A program made the position numbers and the translations under genes. Under the pieces are notes generated by a model. That model made no database searches. It was not told the origin of the DNA and saw only the letters and a list, made by a program, of their open reading frames with translations. Shown here in pieces: positions 28,596 through 38,614 of a stretch of 64,000 nucleotides of DNA (position 1 is the stretch's first letter; each line of letters begins with the position of its first letter). This DNA comes from Bordetella genomosp. 1 (GTDB lineage: Bacteria > Pseudomonadota > Gammaproteobacteria > Burkholderiales > Burkholderiaceae_B). The stretch is from positions 1,116,001 through 1,180,000 of the forward strand of contig NZ_NEVL01000003.1 in assembly GCF_002261335.1 (NCBI RefSeq), read 5' to 3'.

Positions 28596-29561
28596 ATGAA
28601 AACGCGTTCCTTGATTCTGCTCGCCTCGGCGATCACGCTGGCCGCGGGCGCCGCGCTCGTCGGCCGCGCCCTGATGCGCCCGCCCCCTCCCGTGACGATC
28701 GTCAAGGAAGTGCCCGTCGAAGTCCCCGCGCAGAAGGCGCCGGTCCGCTATGTGCTGACGGCCCAGGCGCCGCTCGAGGCGGGCCAGTTCATCAAGAGCG
28801 AAACGTTCAAGGTCCTGACCTGGAAGGAAGTGCCGGGCGACGACGTGCGCGCCGATGACTACTCCGCGGCCAACGACGCGGGCCGCCGCGCCATCGAGCG
28901 CGACGTGTACGGCGCCGCCGTGCGCCAGCCGCTCGAGAACGGCCAGAACCTGACCCGCGCCGCGCTGGTGTACCCGGGCGAGCCCGGCTTCCTGGCCGCG
29001 GTGATCACGCCGGGCAAGCGCGCCGTGTCGATCCCGATCAACGTGGTGTCGAGCAACTCGGGCCTGGTCAATGCGGGCGACCGCGTCGACGTGATCCTGA
29101 GCCTGGACCGGATCGACCTGGATCCGCCGATGGAACGCGTACCCAACAGCGTGTACACCGCGCTCGCCTCGCAGACCATCGTGCGCGACGTGCGCGTGCT
29201 GGCCATGAACAACAACGCTTCGTCGGCGGCGCCGCTGACCGACATGGAAGCGCCCACCGACGCGGTGGCGCGGCGCAACCAGGCGTCGCGCGGCCAGCCC
29301 TCGCCCAAGACCCTGTACTACGGCAGCATCACGCTGGAGGTCAGCACCGAGGACGCCGAGCGCCTGGCGCTGGCGCGCCAGGTCGGCACGATGCAGGTGG
29401 CGCTGCTGAGCCTGCACGACGAAGACGCGCCCAAGACCGCGACGCGCGACGTGACCCGCCTGAAGGACGCCACCGCCGTGTTCGACAACACGGCGCCGCA
29501 GATCGTCAATGTGTTCCAGGGCACCAACCAGACGGTGCAGACGTACCGCAGCCGTCCGTGA
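28596..29561 (+). CDS. cpaB: Flp pilus assembly protein CpaB/RcpC
   Basis: A 321-residue periplasmic protein anchored by an N-terminal hydrophobic segment (SLILLASAITLAAGAALVG). The SAF-like domain (YVLTAQAPLEAGQFIKSETFKVLTWKEVPGD) and the RcpC core ITPGKRAVSIPINVVSSNSGLVNAGDRVDVILS are present. It is thought to work with the secretin. The 82-bp gap upstream contains the 14-bp palindrome GGCCCGCGCGGGCC (28535-28548). Confidence 0.9.
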   Translation: MKTRSLILLASAITLAAGAALVGRALMRPPPPVTIVKEVPVEVPAQKAPVRYVLTAQAPLEAGQFIKSETFKVLTWKEVPGDDVRADDYSAANDAGRRAIERDVYGAAVRQPLENGQNLTRAALVYPGEPGFLAAVITPGKRAVSIPINVVSSNSGLVNAGDRVDVILSLDRIDLDPPMERVPNSVYTALASQTIVRDVRVLAMNNNASSAAPLTDMEAPTDAVARRNQASRGQPSPKTLYYGSITLEVSTEDAERLALARQVGTMQVALLSLHDEDAPKTATRDVTRLKDATAVFDNTAPQIVNVFQGTNQTVQTYRSRP

Positions 29562-29566
29562 CCGCC

Positions 29567-31135
29567 ATGCGCCTCTCTCGCTCCAGCGCGGCCCAGCCCG
29601 CGCCCATTCCGGCCCGCTCCTCCGATTTCTCCATGACCCACTCTCTGACCCGACCGGGCGCGGACGCGACGCTCGCCCGCCTGTGCCTCGCCACCGCCCT
29701 CTGCGTGGCCGGCGCGGCCCACGCCGCCCCGCCGGCGCCCGCGGCCAAGTCCGCGGCGCCCGCGCCCGCCGCCCTGCAACAGGTGCAGCCCACCGGCGTG
29801 ATCACGCTGAACGTGCGCGAAGGCCATCTGCTCAAGCTCAAGCGCGACGCCGCCAAGGTGCTGGTGGCGGACCCGCGCATCGCCAGCTTCCAGGTGCCCT
29901 CGCCCAACAACATCTTCGTGTTCGCGCAGGCCGTGGGCACCACCACGCTCTATGCGCTGGACGCGCAGGACAATGTGATCGCCGCCATCAAGGTGGTGGC
30001 CGAGCATGACCTGAGCGCGCTGCGCGAACAGATCCTGCGCGCGGTGCCCGGCGCCGACATCACGCTCGAGCCGTCGATGAACAACCGCATCATCGTGCGC
30101 GGCAAGGTGCGCACGCCGATCGAGTCGCGCCAGGTGGTGGACCAGGTGCAGTCGTACCTCGACGGCCTGGCGGCCTCGCCGGCCGGCCAGGGCGGCGGCG
30201 GCGGCGGGGGTGGCGGCGGCGCCAACAATCGCGACGCCGTCATCAACCAGCTGAAGGTCGAACTCTCGTCGCAGATCAACATCCAGGTGCGCGTGGTGGA
30301 AGTTTCGCGCACCCTGTCGCACGAACTCGGCTTCGACTGGGCCGCCACGCTCAACTCGGGCAGCGGCGCGTTCGGCGTGGTGACCGGCGCGGCCGGCGGC
30401 GCCTTCGCCCCGGTGAGCGGCACGGTCAACGCCTCGCTGTTCGACTCGCTCACGGGCCGCAACTTCTCGCAGCTGATCCCCGGCCGCACCACCGCCCGCC
30501 TGGGCGTGGGCGGCATGGTCACGCGCGGGCGTTTCACCATGGGCGGCCTGATCTCGGCCCTGTCGTCGGAAGGCTTCGCCACCGTGCTGGCCGAGCCCAA
30601 CCTCACGGCCATGTCGGGCGAAAGCGCGGCCTTCGCCGCGGGCGGCGAGGTGCCGATCGTCATCATCACCAACAACAACGTGCAGATCGACTTCAAGTCG
30701 TACGGCGTGATCCTGCGCATGACGCCGACCCTGCTGTCGGCCAACCGCATCAGCCTGCACATCGCCCCCGAAGTGAGCGAACTCACCGAGGACGGCGCCG
30801 TCACGCTGGAAGGCATCTCGATCCCCGCGCTGAAGGTGCGCCGCGCCGACACCACGGTCGAGCTGGCGAGCGGCCAGAGCTTCGCGCTGGCCGGCATGCT
30901 GCGCTCGACCCAGGCCCAGACCATGTCGGGCGTGCCGGGCCTGAGCAGCATTCCCCTGATCGGCCGCCTGTTCGAACACGAGGTGTCGGCCAAGGACGAG
31001 ACCGAGCTGGTGATCCTGGTGTCGGCCAACGTGGTCGATCCCGTCTCGGCCGGCGAACTGCAGGTGCCCGGCCAGGACCTGCCCGGCATCAAGGAGCTGC
31101 TGCCCCAGCAGGCCTCCATCGGCTACCTGTACTGA
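29567..31135 (+). CDS. cpaC: Tad secretin CpaC/RcpA
   Basis: An outer-membrane secretin of about 522 residues for the Flp pilus. A signal peptide (ARLCLATALCVAGAAHA) precedes the pilus N-domain (ITLNVREGHLLKLKRDAAKVLVADPRIASFQVPSPNNIFVFA), a BON-like domain (EQILRAVPGADI), a poly-glycine stretch of ten residues and the secretin core (VPIVIITNNNVQIDFKSYG, ILRMTPTLL, ISLHIAPEVSEL). Start is uncertain: GTG at 29558, ATG at 29567 or ATG at 29633 are possible; the last gives the most typical signal peptide. Confidence 0.9.
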   Translation: MRLSRSSAAQPAPIPARSSDFSMTHSLTRPGADATLARLCLATALCVAGAAHAAPPAPAAKSAAPAPAALQQVQPTGVITLNVREGHLLKLKRDAAKVLVADPRIASFQVPSPNNIFVFAQAVGTTTLYALDAQDNVIAAIKVVAEHDLSALREQILRAVPGADITLEPSMNNRIIVRGKVRTPIESRQVVDQVQSYLDGLAASPAGQGGGGGGGGGGANNRDAVINQLKVELSSQINIQVRVVEVSRTLSHELGFDWAATLNSGSGAFGVVTGAAGGAFAPVSGTVNASLFDSLTGRNFSQLIPGRTTARLGVGGMVTRGRFTMGGLISALSSEGFATVLAEPNLTAMSGESAAFAAGGEVPIVIITNNNVQIDFKSYGVILRMTPTLLSANRISLHIAPEVSELTEDGAVTLEGISIPALKVRRADTTVELASGQSFALAGMLRSTQAQTMSGVPGLSSIPLIGRLFEHEVSAKDETELVILVSANVVDPVSAGELQVPGQDLPGIKELLPQQASIGYLY

Positions 31136-31155
31136 ACGCCGCCCAGGAAGAACTC

Positions 31156-31848
31156 ATGCAACACGCAACGAACCGTATTCCGTTCCGCCCGGCGCTCAAG
31201 TGCCTGCTCCCCCTGGCCCTGATCGTGGTGCTGGCCGGCTGCGACACGCCCATCAACGCCGTGCGCGCCAAGCGCTTCGGCGACAACCGCATCCCGCAGG
31301 CCGCGCAGGCCCAGCCCAGCGCGGTCGCGCTGGCCATGCAGGTCACGCCCGACGGCCAGGGCCTCACGCCCGAATCGATGCGCCAGGCCAACGCGCTGCT
31401 GACGCGGCAGGGCCGCATCGAAGACCAGGTCATCACGCTCACGCCCTTCAACGCCGATGGCGCCGCCGTGGCGCAACGCGTGGCGCAGGCCCTGGGCCGC
31501 GCCGGCGCGCGCGAGCCGCGCGTGATGCCGCTGCCGCTGGACGCCGAACGCATGGCCGAGGCCGCCGACGCCGGCTGGGACCTGGAGCTGCAATCCGAAT
31601 CGCTCGCGCTGGACCTGGCCCACTGCGGCCTGGCCCGGCCGCACCAGGTCACGGTGCATCCGTACTACGGCGTGGGCCAGTTGGGCTGCGCCAACCGCGC
31701 CAACCTGGCGCGCATGACCACCGACCCGCGCGACCTGTCGCGCCCGCGCACGCTGGAAGGCGCGGACGGCAAGGCCGCGGCCGGCGCCGTGGAACGCTAT
31801 CAGACCGGCGAGATCCGCGATCTGATCGATATCGACTTCGACAATTGA
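31156..31848 (+). CDS. cpaD: Tad pilus lipoprotein CpaD
   Basis: A 230-residue outer-membrane lipoprotein; the lipobox LAGC is in LALIVVLAGCDTPINAVRAKRFGDN. The C-terminal part has the CpaD-type GCANRANLARMTTDPRDLSRPR segment. CpaD family proteins assist secretin assembly. Start at the ATG preceded by GGAAGAA. Confidence 0.87.
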   Translation: MQHATNRIPFRPALKCLLPLALIVVLAGCDTPINAVRAKRFGDNRIPQAAQAQPSAVALAMQVTPDGQGLTPESMRQANALLTRQGRIEDQVITLTPFNADGAAVAQRVAQALGRAGAREPRVMPLPLDAERMAEAADAGWDLELQSESLALDLAHCGLARPHQVTVHPYYGVGQLGCANRANLARMTTDPRDLSRPRTLEGADGKAAAGAVERYQTGEIRDLIDIDFDN

Positions 31849-31853
31849 CGGCC

Positions 31854-33125
31854 ATGAGCGACACGCAATCCTCCACCACCGACTTCTCGCTCGCGGGCCC
31901 GGCCGTGTTCGCCGCCCCCGCCGATCTCAAGATCATCGGCGAACAGCTCGAACGCCTGCGCCGCGCGCCTTCCGTGCTGCAGGCCGGCGGGCCCGCCGAG
32001 GCCATGCAATGGTGCGCCCGCAACACGCCGCCGTCGATTCTGCTGATCGACATCGGCGGCCATGCCCATCCGCTGTCGGCCCTGCTGGAGCTGGCCGCGC
32101 AGGCCGGCCCGGCCTGCCGCATCGTGGCGCTGGGCCAGGCGCAGGACGTGGACCTCTACCGCCAGTTGCTGCAGGCCGGCATCTTCGACTATCTCACCAC
32201 GCCGCCGCGGCTCGACCTGCTGGCCGGCACGCTCGCGCGCGCCGATGATGACGCACCGCTGGGCCATGGCGGCGCGGCCCGCGCCGGCCGCACCGTGGCC
32301 TTCACCGGCTCGGCCGGCGGCGTCGGCGTGAGCACGCTGACCGCCGCGCTGGGCGGGTGGCTGGCGCAGTCGCGCCAGACCCCGACCGTGATGGTGGACT
32401 TCGATCGGCGCAAGGGCGACCTGCCGCTGCTGCTCGGCCTGCAGGCCGACGCCGGCCTGGCGAGCCTGCTGGCCGCGCCCGAGATCGATCCGCGTCTGCT
32501 GCAACGCACGCTGCTCGCGCTGAAGGTGGAAGACACCGACGTGCCCACCCGCCTGCATCTGCTGGCCCAGCAGCCCGGCGCCGAGACGCCCGTGGAGGCC
32601 GAACGCGTGCTGGAGCTGGGCGCCGTGCTGTGCCAGCTGTTCTCGCTGTCGCTGTGGGACCTGCCCTCGCACCGCCCCAACGGCGCGGACGAGGTGCTGG
32701 CCCATGCGGACATCCGCGTGGTGCTGACCGAGCTCACCGTGCAGGGCGCGCGCAACACGCATCGCCTGCTCAGGCAGCTGGGCGATGAGAGCGGCGGCCA
32801 GCGCCTGTTGCTGGTGGCGAGCGGGGCGCGCGACGCCGGCCGGCCGGACATGGAATTCGCCCAGTTCGAAGACTTCGTAGGCCGCGCCATCGACCTGCAC
32901 CTGCCGTATGCCGGCAACGCGCTGTCGCAGAGCCTGCTGCAGGGCCCGCTCGCCGTGGCGCCGGGCTCGGCCTATGGCCAGGCCGTGGCGCGGCTCGGCG
33001 CGCGCGTGCTGGGCCTGCCGGAAAGCACGGGCGAGGCCGCGCCGGAAGGCGTGGCGCAACGCCTGCGCGCCTGGCTCTCGCGCCCCGCCCCTGCCGCCCG
33101 CCCGCGCGCCTCCGCGCGTGCCTGA
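31854..33125 (+). CDS. cpaE: CpaE/TadZ-like polar localisation protein
   Basis: A 423-residue protein with an N-terminal receiver-like domain (about 15-130, no obvious phosphorylation) and a MinD/ParA-like domain. The deviant Walker A reads GSAGGVGVST (152-161), with Val159 where an active ATPase would have the signature lysine, followed by VMVDFDRRKGDLPLLLG. TadZ/CpaE proteins direct the secretion platform to its site in the cell. The start follows the cpaD stop by 5 bp; the long upstream extension of the frame overlaps cpaD and is rejected. Confidence 0.88.
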   Translation: MSDTQSSTTDFSLAGPAVFAAPADLKIIGEQLERLRRAPSVLQAGGPAEAMQWCARNTPPSILLIDIGGHAHPLSALLELAAQAGPACRIVALGQAQDVDLYRQLLQAGIFDYLTTPPRLDLLAGTLARADDDAPLGHGGAARAGRTVAFTGSAGGVGVSTLTAALGGWLAQSRQTPTVMVDFDRRKGDLPLLLGLQADAGLASLLAAPEIDPRLLQRTLLALKVEDTDVPTRLHLLAQQPGAETPVEAERVLELGAVLCQLFSLSLWDLPSHRPNGADEVLAHADIRVVLTELTVQGARNTHRLLRQLGDESGGQRLLLVASGARDAGRPDMEFAQFEDFVGRAIDLHLPYAGNALSQSLLQGPLAVAPGSAYGQAVARLGARVLGLPESTGEAAPEGVAQRLRAWLSRPAPAARPRASARA

Positions 33126-33149
33126 GGCCTCCGATCCCCGAGCCCCGAC

Positions 33150-34601
<1,452 letters not shown>

Positions 34602-34620
34602 TCCGCCGACCCGACCCGAC

Positions 34621-35601
34621 ATGCTCGATCTCTTCACCCTGATCATTTTCATGCTCGTGCTGGTGGTGTTCTACACCGCACGCGCCACCAGCCGCCGCCA
34701 GCGCCGCGCCGACGCCATGGCGCTGCGCCTGGCCGGCCTGCGCGAGCAGGTCGAGCGCGAGAGCGGCGTCGCCGCGGCCGCGTTGAACCCGGATTCGATC
34801 TCGCTGCCGGGCCAGGCCCCGATGTTCGCCCGCTGGCCCAGGCTGAGCGGCCACGCCGAACGCCTGCGCGACGGCGTGCGGGCCCTGGGCTGGACCAAGA
34901 CCCTGCGCAAACGCCTGCTGGCGGCCGCCGCGATCGCGCTGGTCGGCGCCCTGGCGCTGGCACGCATGACCGGCACGCCGGCCTCGCTGATCCTGCTGTC
35001 GGCGCCGCTGCTGTGGGTGCTGCTGTGCACCCTGGCCTACCAGCGCGCCATGAGCGCCCACCTGGAACTGCTGACCCGCTCGCTGCCCGAGGCGATCGAC
35101 GCCATCACCCGCATCTGCCGCTCCGGCGTGCCGCTGCAGAGCGCGTTCGGCATCGCCGCCGATCACCTGCACGGCCCGCTCGCGCCGGAACTGCGCGAGA
35201 TCGAAAACTGGCTCAAGCTGGGCGTGCCGCTCAAGGCGGCGATGCAGAGCTCGGCGGCGCGCATTCCGCTGCAGGAATACCGCTTCTTCGCCGTGATCCT
35301 GATCATCAGCCAGGAATCGGGCGGCCGCCTGGGCGACACGCTGGAACGGCTGTCGGCCACGCTGCGCGCCCGCGCCGAACTTGGCATGAAGGTCAAGGCC
35401 AAGACCTCCGAGGCCCGCGCCTCGGCCAAGATCGTGGCCCTGCTGGTGCCGGGCGTGCTGCTCTACATGTATCTCAACTCGCCCGAGGATTTCCGCTTCA
35501 TGTTCAACGACAGCGTCGGCATCAAGGTGATGCTGTACGCCGCCGCCAGCGTGGGGCTGGGCCTGCTGATCACCCACCTCATGGTCAAGCGCATCCGCTG
35601 A
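34621..35601 (+). CDS. tadB: Tad inner-membrane platform protein TadB
   Basis: A 326-residue polytopic protein with a T2SS-F domain (LTRSLPEAIDAITRICRSGVPLQSAF ... LIISQESGGRLGDTLERLS). An N-terminal helix (LFTLIIFMLVLVVFYTA), a mid-protein pair and a C-terminal helix form the membrane part. It begins 19 bp after cpaF and pairs with TadC. Confidence 0.92.
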   Translation: MLDLFTLIIFMLVLVVFYTARATSRRQRRADAMALRLAGLREQVERESGVAAAALNPDSISLPGQAPMFARWPRLSGHAERLRDGVRALGWTKTLRKRLLAAAAIALVGALALARMTGTPASLILLSAPLLWVLLCTLAYQRAMSAHLELLTRSLPEAIDAITRICRSGVPLQSAFGIAADHLHGPLAPELREIENWLKLGVPLKAAMQSSAARIPLQEYRFFAVILIISQESGGRLGDTLERLSATLRARAELGMKVKAKTSEARASAKIVALLVPGVLLYMYLNSPEDFRFMFNDSVGIKVMLYAAASVGLGLLITHLMVKRIR

Positions 35602-35609
35602 ACGCCGCT

Positions 35610-36548
35610 ATGTTTTCCGATCCCCTGGCTCCCCTGCTGTTCCTGATCTTCCTGGCCGGACTCGCGCTGCTGCTGTGGCTGCTGCGCGCCCAGGCCCGCC
35701 GCAATCCCCTGCACGAACGGCTCGACACCACCGAGGCCGCCGAGGCGCCCGAGGCCGCGGTGTCGATCGCGCTGGATGACCGCACGCCGCTGCCGGGCGT
35801 GTGGCAGGCCGTGGCCGAGTTCGGCGACAAGCTGGCCGGCACGGCGCAGGACCGCAGCGCCAACGAGCGGCTGCTCACCCGCGCCGGCTGGCGCCGGCGC
35901 GAGGCCCTGGGCCTGCTGATGGCGGCCAAGTACGCCAGCGGCGTGCTGTTCGTCGCGCTCGGCATCGCGCTGTTCACCAGCCCCCAGACCCGCTTCGGCA
36001 TGACCGGCCTGGCCGTCGGGCTGGTCGCCCTGTTCGTGGGCACCACCTTCCCGGAGCTGCTGGTGAAGTCGCGCGCCGCTCGCCGTCTCGAAGCGCTGTC
36101 GCGCAGCATGCCCGACGCGCTCGACCTGATGGTGATCTGCGCCGAGGCCGGCCTGCCGTTCCCGCGCATCCTGAAGGTGGTGTCGCGCGAGCTGGCGTTC
36201 AGCGCGCCGGTGATGGCCGACGAGCTGGCCTACACCAGCGCCGAACTGCAGTTGCTGCCCGACCGCGCCGCCGCGCTGCGGCACCTGGCCGAGCGCACCC
36301 GCGTGCCCTCGATCGAAAGCATGGTGGGGTCGCTGGTGCAGGCCGAGCGCTACGGCACCCCGCTGGCCCAGGCCTTGCGCACCATCGCCGAAGAAAGCCG
36401 CAGCCGCCTCATCCTCGAGCTGGAAGAGAAGGCCGGCAAGCTGCCGGCCCAGCTCAGCGTGCCGCTCATGACCCTGATCCTGCCCCCCGTGGTCGCCATC
36501 GTCGCCACCCCCGCGCTGATGCGCGTCGTCCGGACCCTGATGCAATGA
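35610..36548 (+). CDS. tadC: Tad inner-membrane platform protein TadC
   Basis: A 312-residue paralogue of TadB with the T2SS-F domain near the C-terminus (SMPDALDLMVICAEAGLPFPRIL ... GSLVQAERYGTPLAQALRTIAEESR). It is 8 bp after tadB, and its stop overlaps the tadD start (ATGA). Together TadB and TadC form the inner-membrane base on which the CpaF ATPase acts. Confidence 0.92.
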   Translation: MFSDPLAPLLFLIFLAGLALLLWLLRAQARRNPLHERLDTTEAAEAPEAAVSIALDDRTPLPGVWQAVAEFGDKLAGTAQDRSANERLLTRAGWRRREALGLLMAAKYASGVLFVALGIALFTSPQTRFGMTGLAVGLVALFVGTTFPELLVKSRAARRLEALSRSMPDALDLMVICAEAGLPFPRILKVVSRELAFSAPVMADELAYTSAELQLLPDRAAALRHLAERTRVPSIESMVGSLVQAERYGTPLAQALRTIAEESRSRLILELEEKAGKLPAQLSVPLMTLILPPVVAIVATPALMRVVRTLMQ

Positions 36549-37507
36549 CATTCGAAATCGCCCTCCCCGTCCACGCCCTGGCCCGGCGGCTGGCCGCGTG
36601 CCTGATGCTGACCACGCTGTCGGCCTGCGGCGGCATCACGATCAAGGCCGATTCGGGCCCCGGCACCGGCACCCGCAACCTGCCCGCCACGCCCACCGGC
36701 CAGGGCGCGCCAGCGCCCAAGCCGCCCGCCGACCAGGCCGAGGTGGCCGCCGAGGGCATGAAGCTGGCGCGCCTGTTGCGCGACCAGGGCCGCTTCGAAG
36801 GGGCGGCCGGCATCTACGCGCAGCTGGAACAGCGCGGCAGCCTCAAGCCGCTGGAGATGCTGGAGTACGCCAGCGTGGCCGCCCAGGTGCAGACGCCCGC
36901 CGACAGCCTGGCATTGTTCGGCCGCGCGCGCCGCGCCATCACGGAGAGTGGCACCTCGCTCAGCGCGCCCGCCACCGCCACGCTGTGCAACGGCCTGGGC
37001 CGGGCCCGCATGGCGCTGGCCCAGACCGACGCGGCGCTCGCCGACTTCGACTGCACGCTCCGCGCCGACCCGAACAACATCGCGGCGCTCAACGCCAAGG
37101 GCGTGCTGCTCGACGCGCGCGGCCAGCACGACGAGGCGCGCAAGCTGCTGTCGCAGGCGCTCGAGCTCGATCCCGCCAACAACCGCGTGCTCAACAACCT
37201 GGCGCTGTCGCACCTGGCCAGCGGCGACACCGCCCAGGCCGTGCGCCTGCTGTCGCAGACCGACGCGGCCCAGCTGCCCACGCTCAAGCTGAACCTCGCC
37301 TTCGCCCAGGCCATGCAGGGCGACGAGGCCGGCGCGCGCAAGACACTGGCCTCGTTCATGGGCGAGGAACAGACCGCGCAGGCGCTCGCCGCCTTCGGCC
37401 AGCATCGTCAACGCATCCGCGACGGCGCCTCGGTGGCCGAAGAACTGCTGGCCGCCAGCCGCCAGCTGCTGCCGCTGCGCGCCCAGGAGAAGGAACAACG
37501 TGGCTAA
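36545..37507 (+). CDS. tadD: Tad pilus lipoprotein TadD with TPR repeats
   Basis: A 320-residue predicted lipoprotein (lipobox LSAC in LMLTTLSACGG) carrying TPR motifs, for example AKGVLLDARGQHDEARKLLSQALELDPANNRVLNNLALSHL. TadD acts like a pilotin for the secretin. Start overlaps the tadC stop, and its end overlaps the GTG start of tadE by eight bases. Confidence 0.9.
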   Translation: MTFEIALPVHALARRLAACLMLTTLSACGGITIKADSGPGTGTRNLPATPTGQGAPAPKPPADQAEVAAEGMKLARLLRDQGRFEGAAGIYAQLEQRGSLKPLEMLEYASVAAQVQTPADSLALFGRARRAITESGTSLSAPATATLCNGLGRARMALAQTDAALADFDCTLRADPNNIAALNAKGVLLDARGQHDEARKLLSQALELDPANNRVLNNLALSHLASGDTAQAVRLLSQTDAAQLPTLKLNLAFAQAMQGDEAGARKTLASFMGEEQTAQALAAFGQHRQRIRDGASVAEELLAASRQLLPLRAQEKEQRG

Positions 37508-38018
37508 GCGTCTGCTCCCGTCCGCGCGGCGCCAGCGCGGCGTGCTGTCGGTGGAGGCGGCCTATGTGCTGCCGGTCATCATCGCGGCCGCCATGATGTT
37601 CATGGAACTCGCCAACATCGGCCTCACGATCAACGTGGGCGCCGGCGCGCTCGACCGCGCCATCCAGCAGTTCCGCCAGGACAGCATCAACGGCTCGCTG
37701 CAGGGCGACGCCATGGAAAGCCAGCTGCGCAAGCGCATGGTGGCCGCCTCGCACAACTACCTGGACGACACCGACATCGCCACCGTGGAGATCGAGCGTT
37801 TCACCTCGCTCGACGCGCTGGGCGGCGGCAACGCGGCCAATGAAGAGAACGCCCCGGCCGCGACCTCGACCCAGCCGGCCTGGCGCGTGTCGGTGGACAT
37901 CCGCAAGAACTTCATCACGCCGCTGCCGCGCCTGCTCGGCGTGGACAGCAGCGCGTTCCGCTATCGCTACGAGCAGGTGCTGGCCTATCTGCCGCAGGCC
38001 ACCGGAGCGCAGCAATGA
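37500..38018 (+). CDS. tadE: TadE-like pseudopilin
   Basis: A 172-residue protein with a TadE-type N-terminus: RRQRGVLSVEAAYVLPVIIAAAMMFMELANIG, where the glycine-leucine junction and following Glu resemble a prepilin site. It initiates at GTG within the end of tadD. The C-terminal part is periplasmic. Probable substrate of the CpaA peptidase. Confidence 0.85.
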   Translation: MAKRLLPSARRQRGVLSVEAAYVLPVIIAAAMMFMELANIGLTINVGAGALDRAIQQFRQDSINGSLQGDAMESQLRKRMVAASHNYLDDTDIATVEIERFTSLDALGGGNAANEENAPAATSTQPAWRVSVDIRKNFITPLPRLLGVDSSAFRYRYEQVLAYLPQATGAQQ

Positions 38019-38614
38019 AGCGCGCCACCGCGCGGGCAGGCCGGCAGGCGCGCCAACGCGGCGCCTTCGCCGTGGAGGCCGCGCTGGTGCTGCCGATCCT
38101 GCTGGGCGTGGGCCTGCTGGGCGCCGACATCCAGCGCATCCACACCGAACGCATCCGCCTCGAAAACACCGCGGGTACGCTGGCCGTGAACCTGGCAGCG
38201 CAGCGCGAGCTGACCGGCGCCGGGCTGGACGCGCTGGCCAAGGTCGCGATGCAGGGCCACGAGGCCGACCAGCAGATCTACGTGCTGAACGTGCAGGTCG
38301 ACGGCAGCGTGAGCTGGGGCCTGATCCGCGGCGGCGCCGAGAACCTCTGCGAAGCGCCGGCCGTGGGCGGCATCTACGAGGGCACGCTGCCCGACGACAG
38401 CCGCCGCGACGACACGACCGCCGCGCCCGGCATGGTGATGGTGCGCTCATGCCGCCGCACCGACGAGGTCGCGCTGTTCTCCGGCCTGGGCATACCCGAC
38501 GTGCTCAAGACCGACGCCATCTTCCCGTCCTCCCACCGCACCATCAAGCTGGACACCGAGCTGCAGGGCGAAAGCGACGCCAACGGCCTGGCCGCCGGCG
38601 CCTCCGACACATGA
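38015..38614 (+). CDS. tadF: TadF-like pseudopilin
   Basis: A 199-residue protein starting with RQRGAFAVEAALVLPILLGVGLLGADIQRI, the same membrane/prepilin layout as TadE but a different periplasmic part (with cysteines at CEA and RSCRRT). The start overlaps the tadE stop by four bases, and its end overlaps the tadG start. TadF assignment rests on position and the conserved N-terminus. Confidence 0.82.
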   Translation: MKRATARAGRQARQRGAFAVEAALVLPILLGVGLLGADIQRIHTERIRLENTAGTLAVNLAAQRELTGAGLDALAKVAMQGHEADQQIYVLNVQVDGSVSWGLIRGGAENLCEAPAVGGIYEGTLPDDSRRDDTTAAPGMVMVRSCRRTDEVALFSGLGIPDVLKTDAIFPSSHRTIKLDTELQGESDANGLAAGASDT

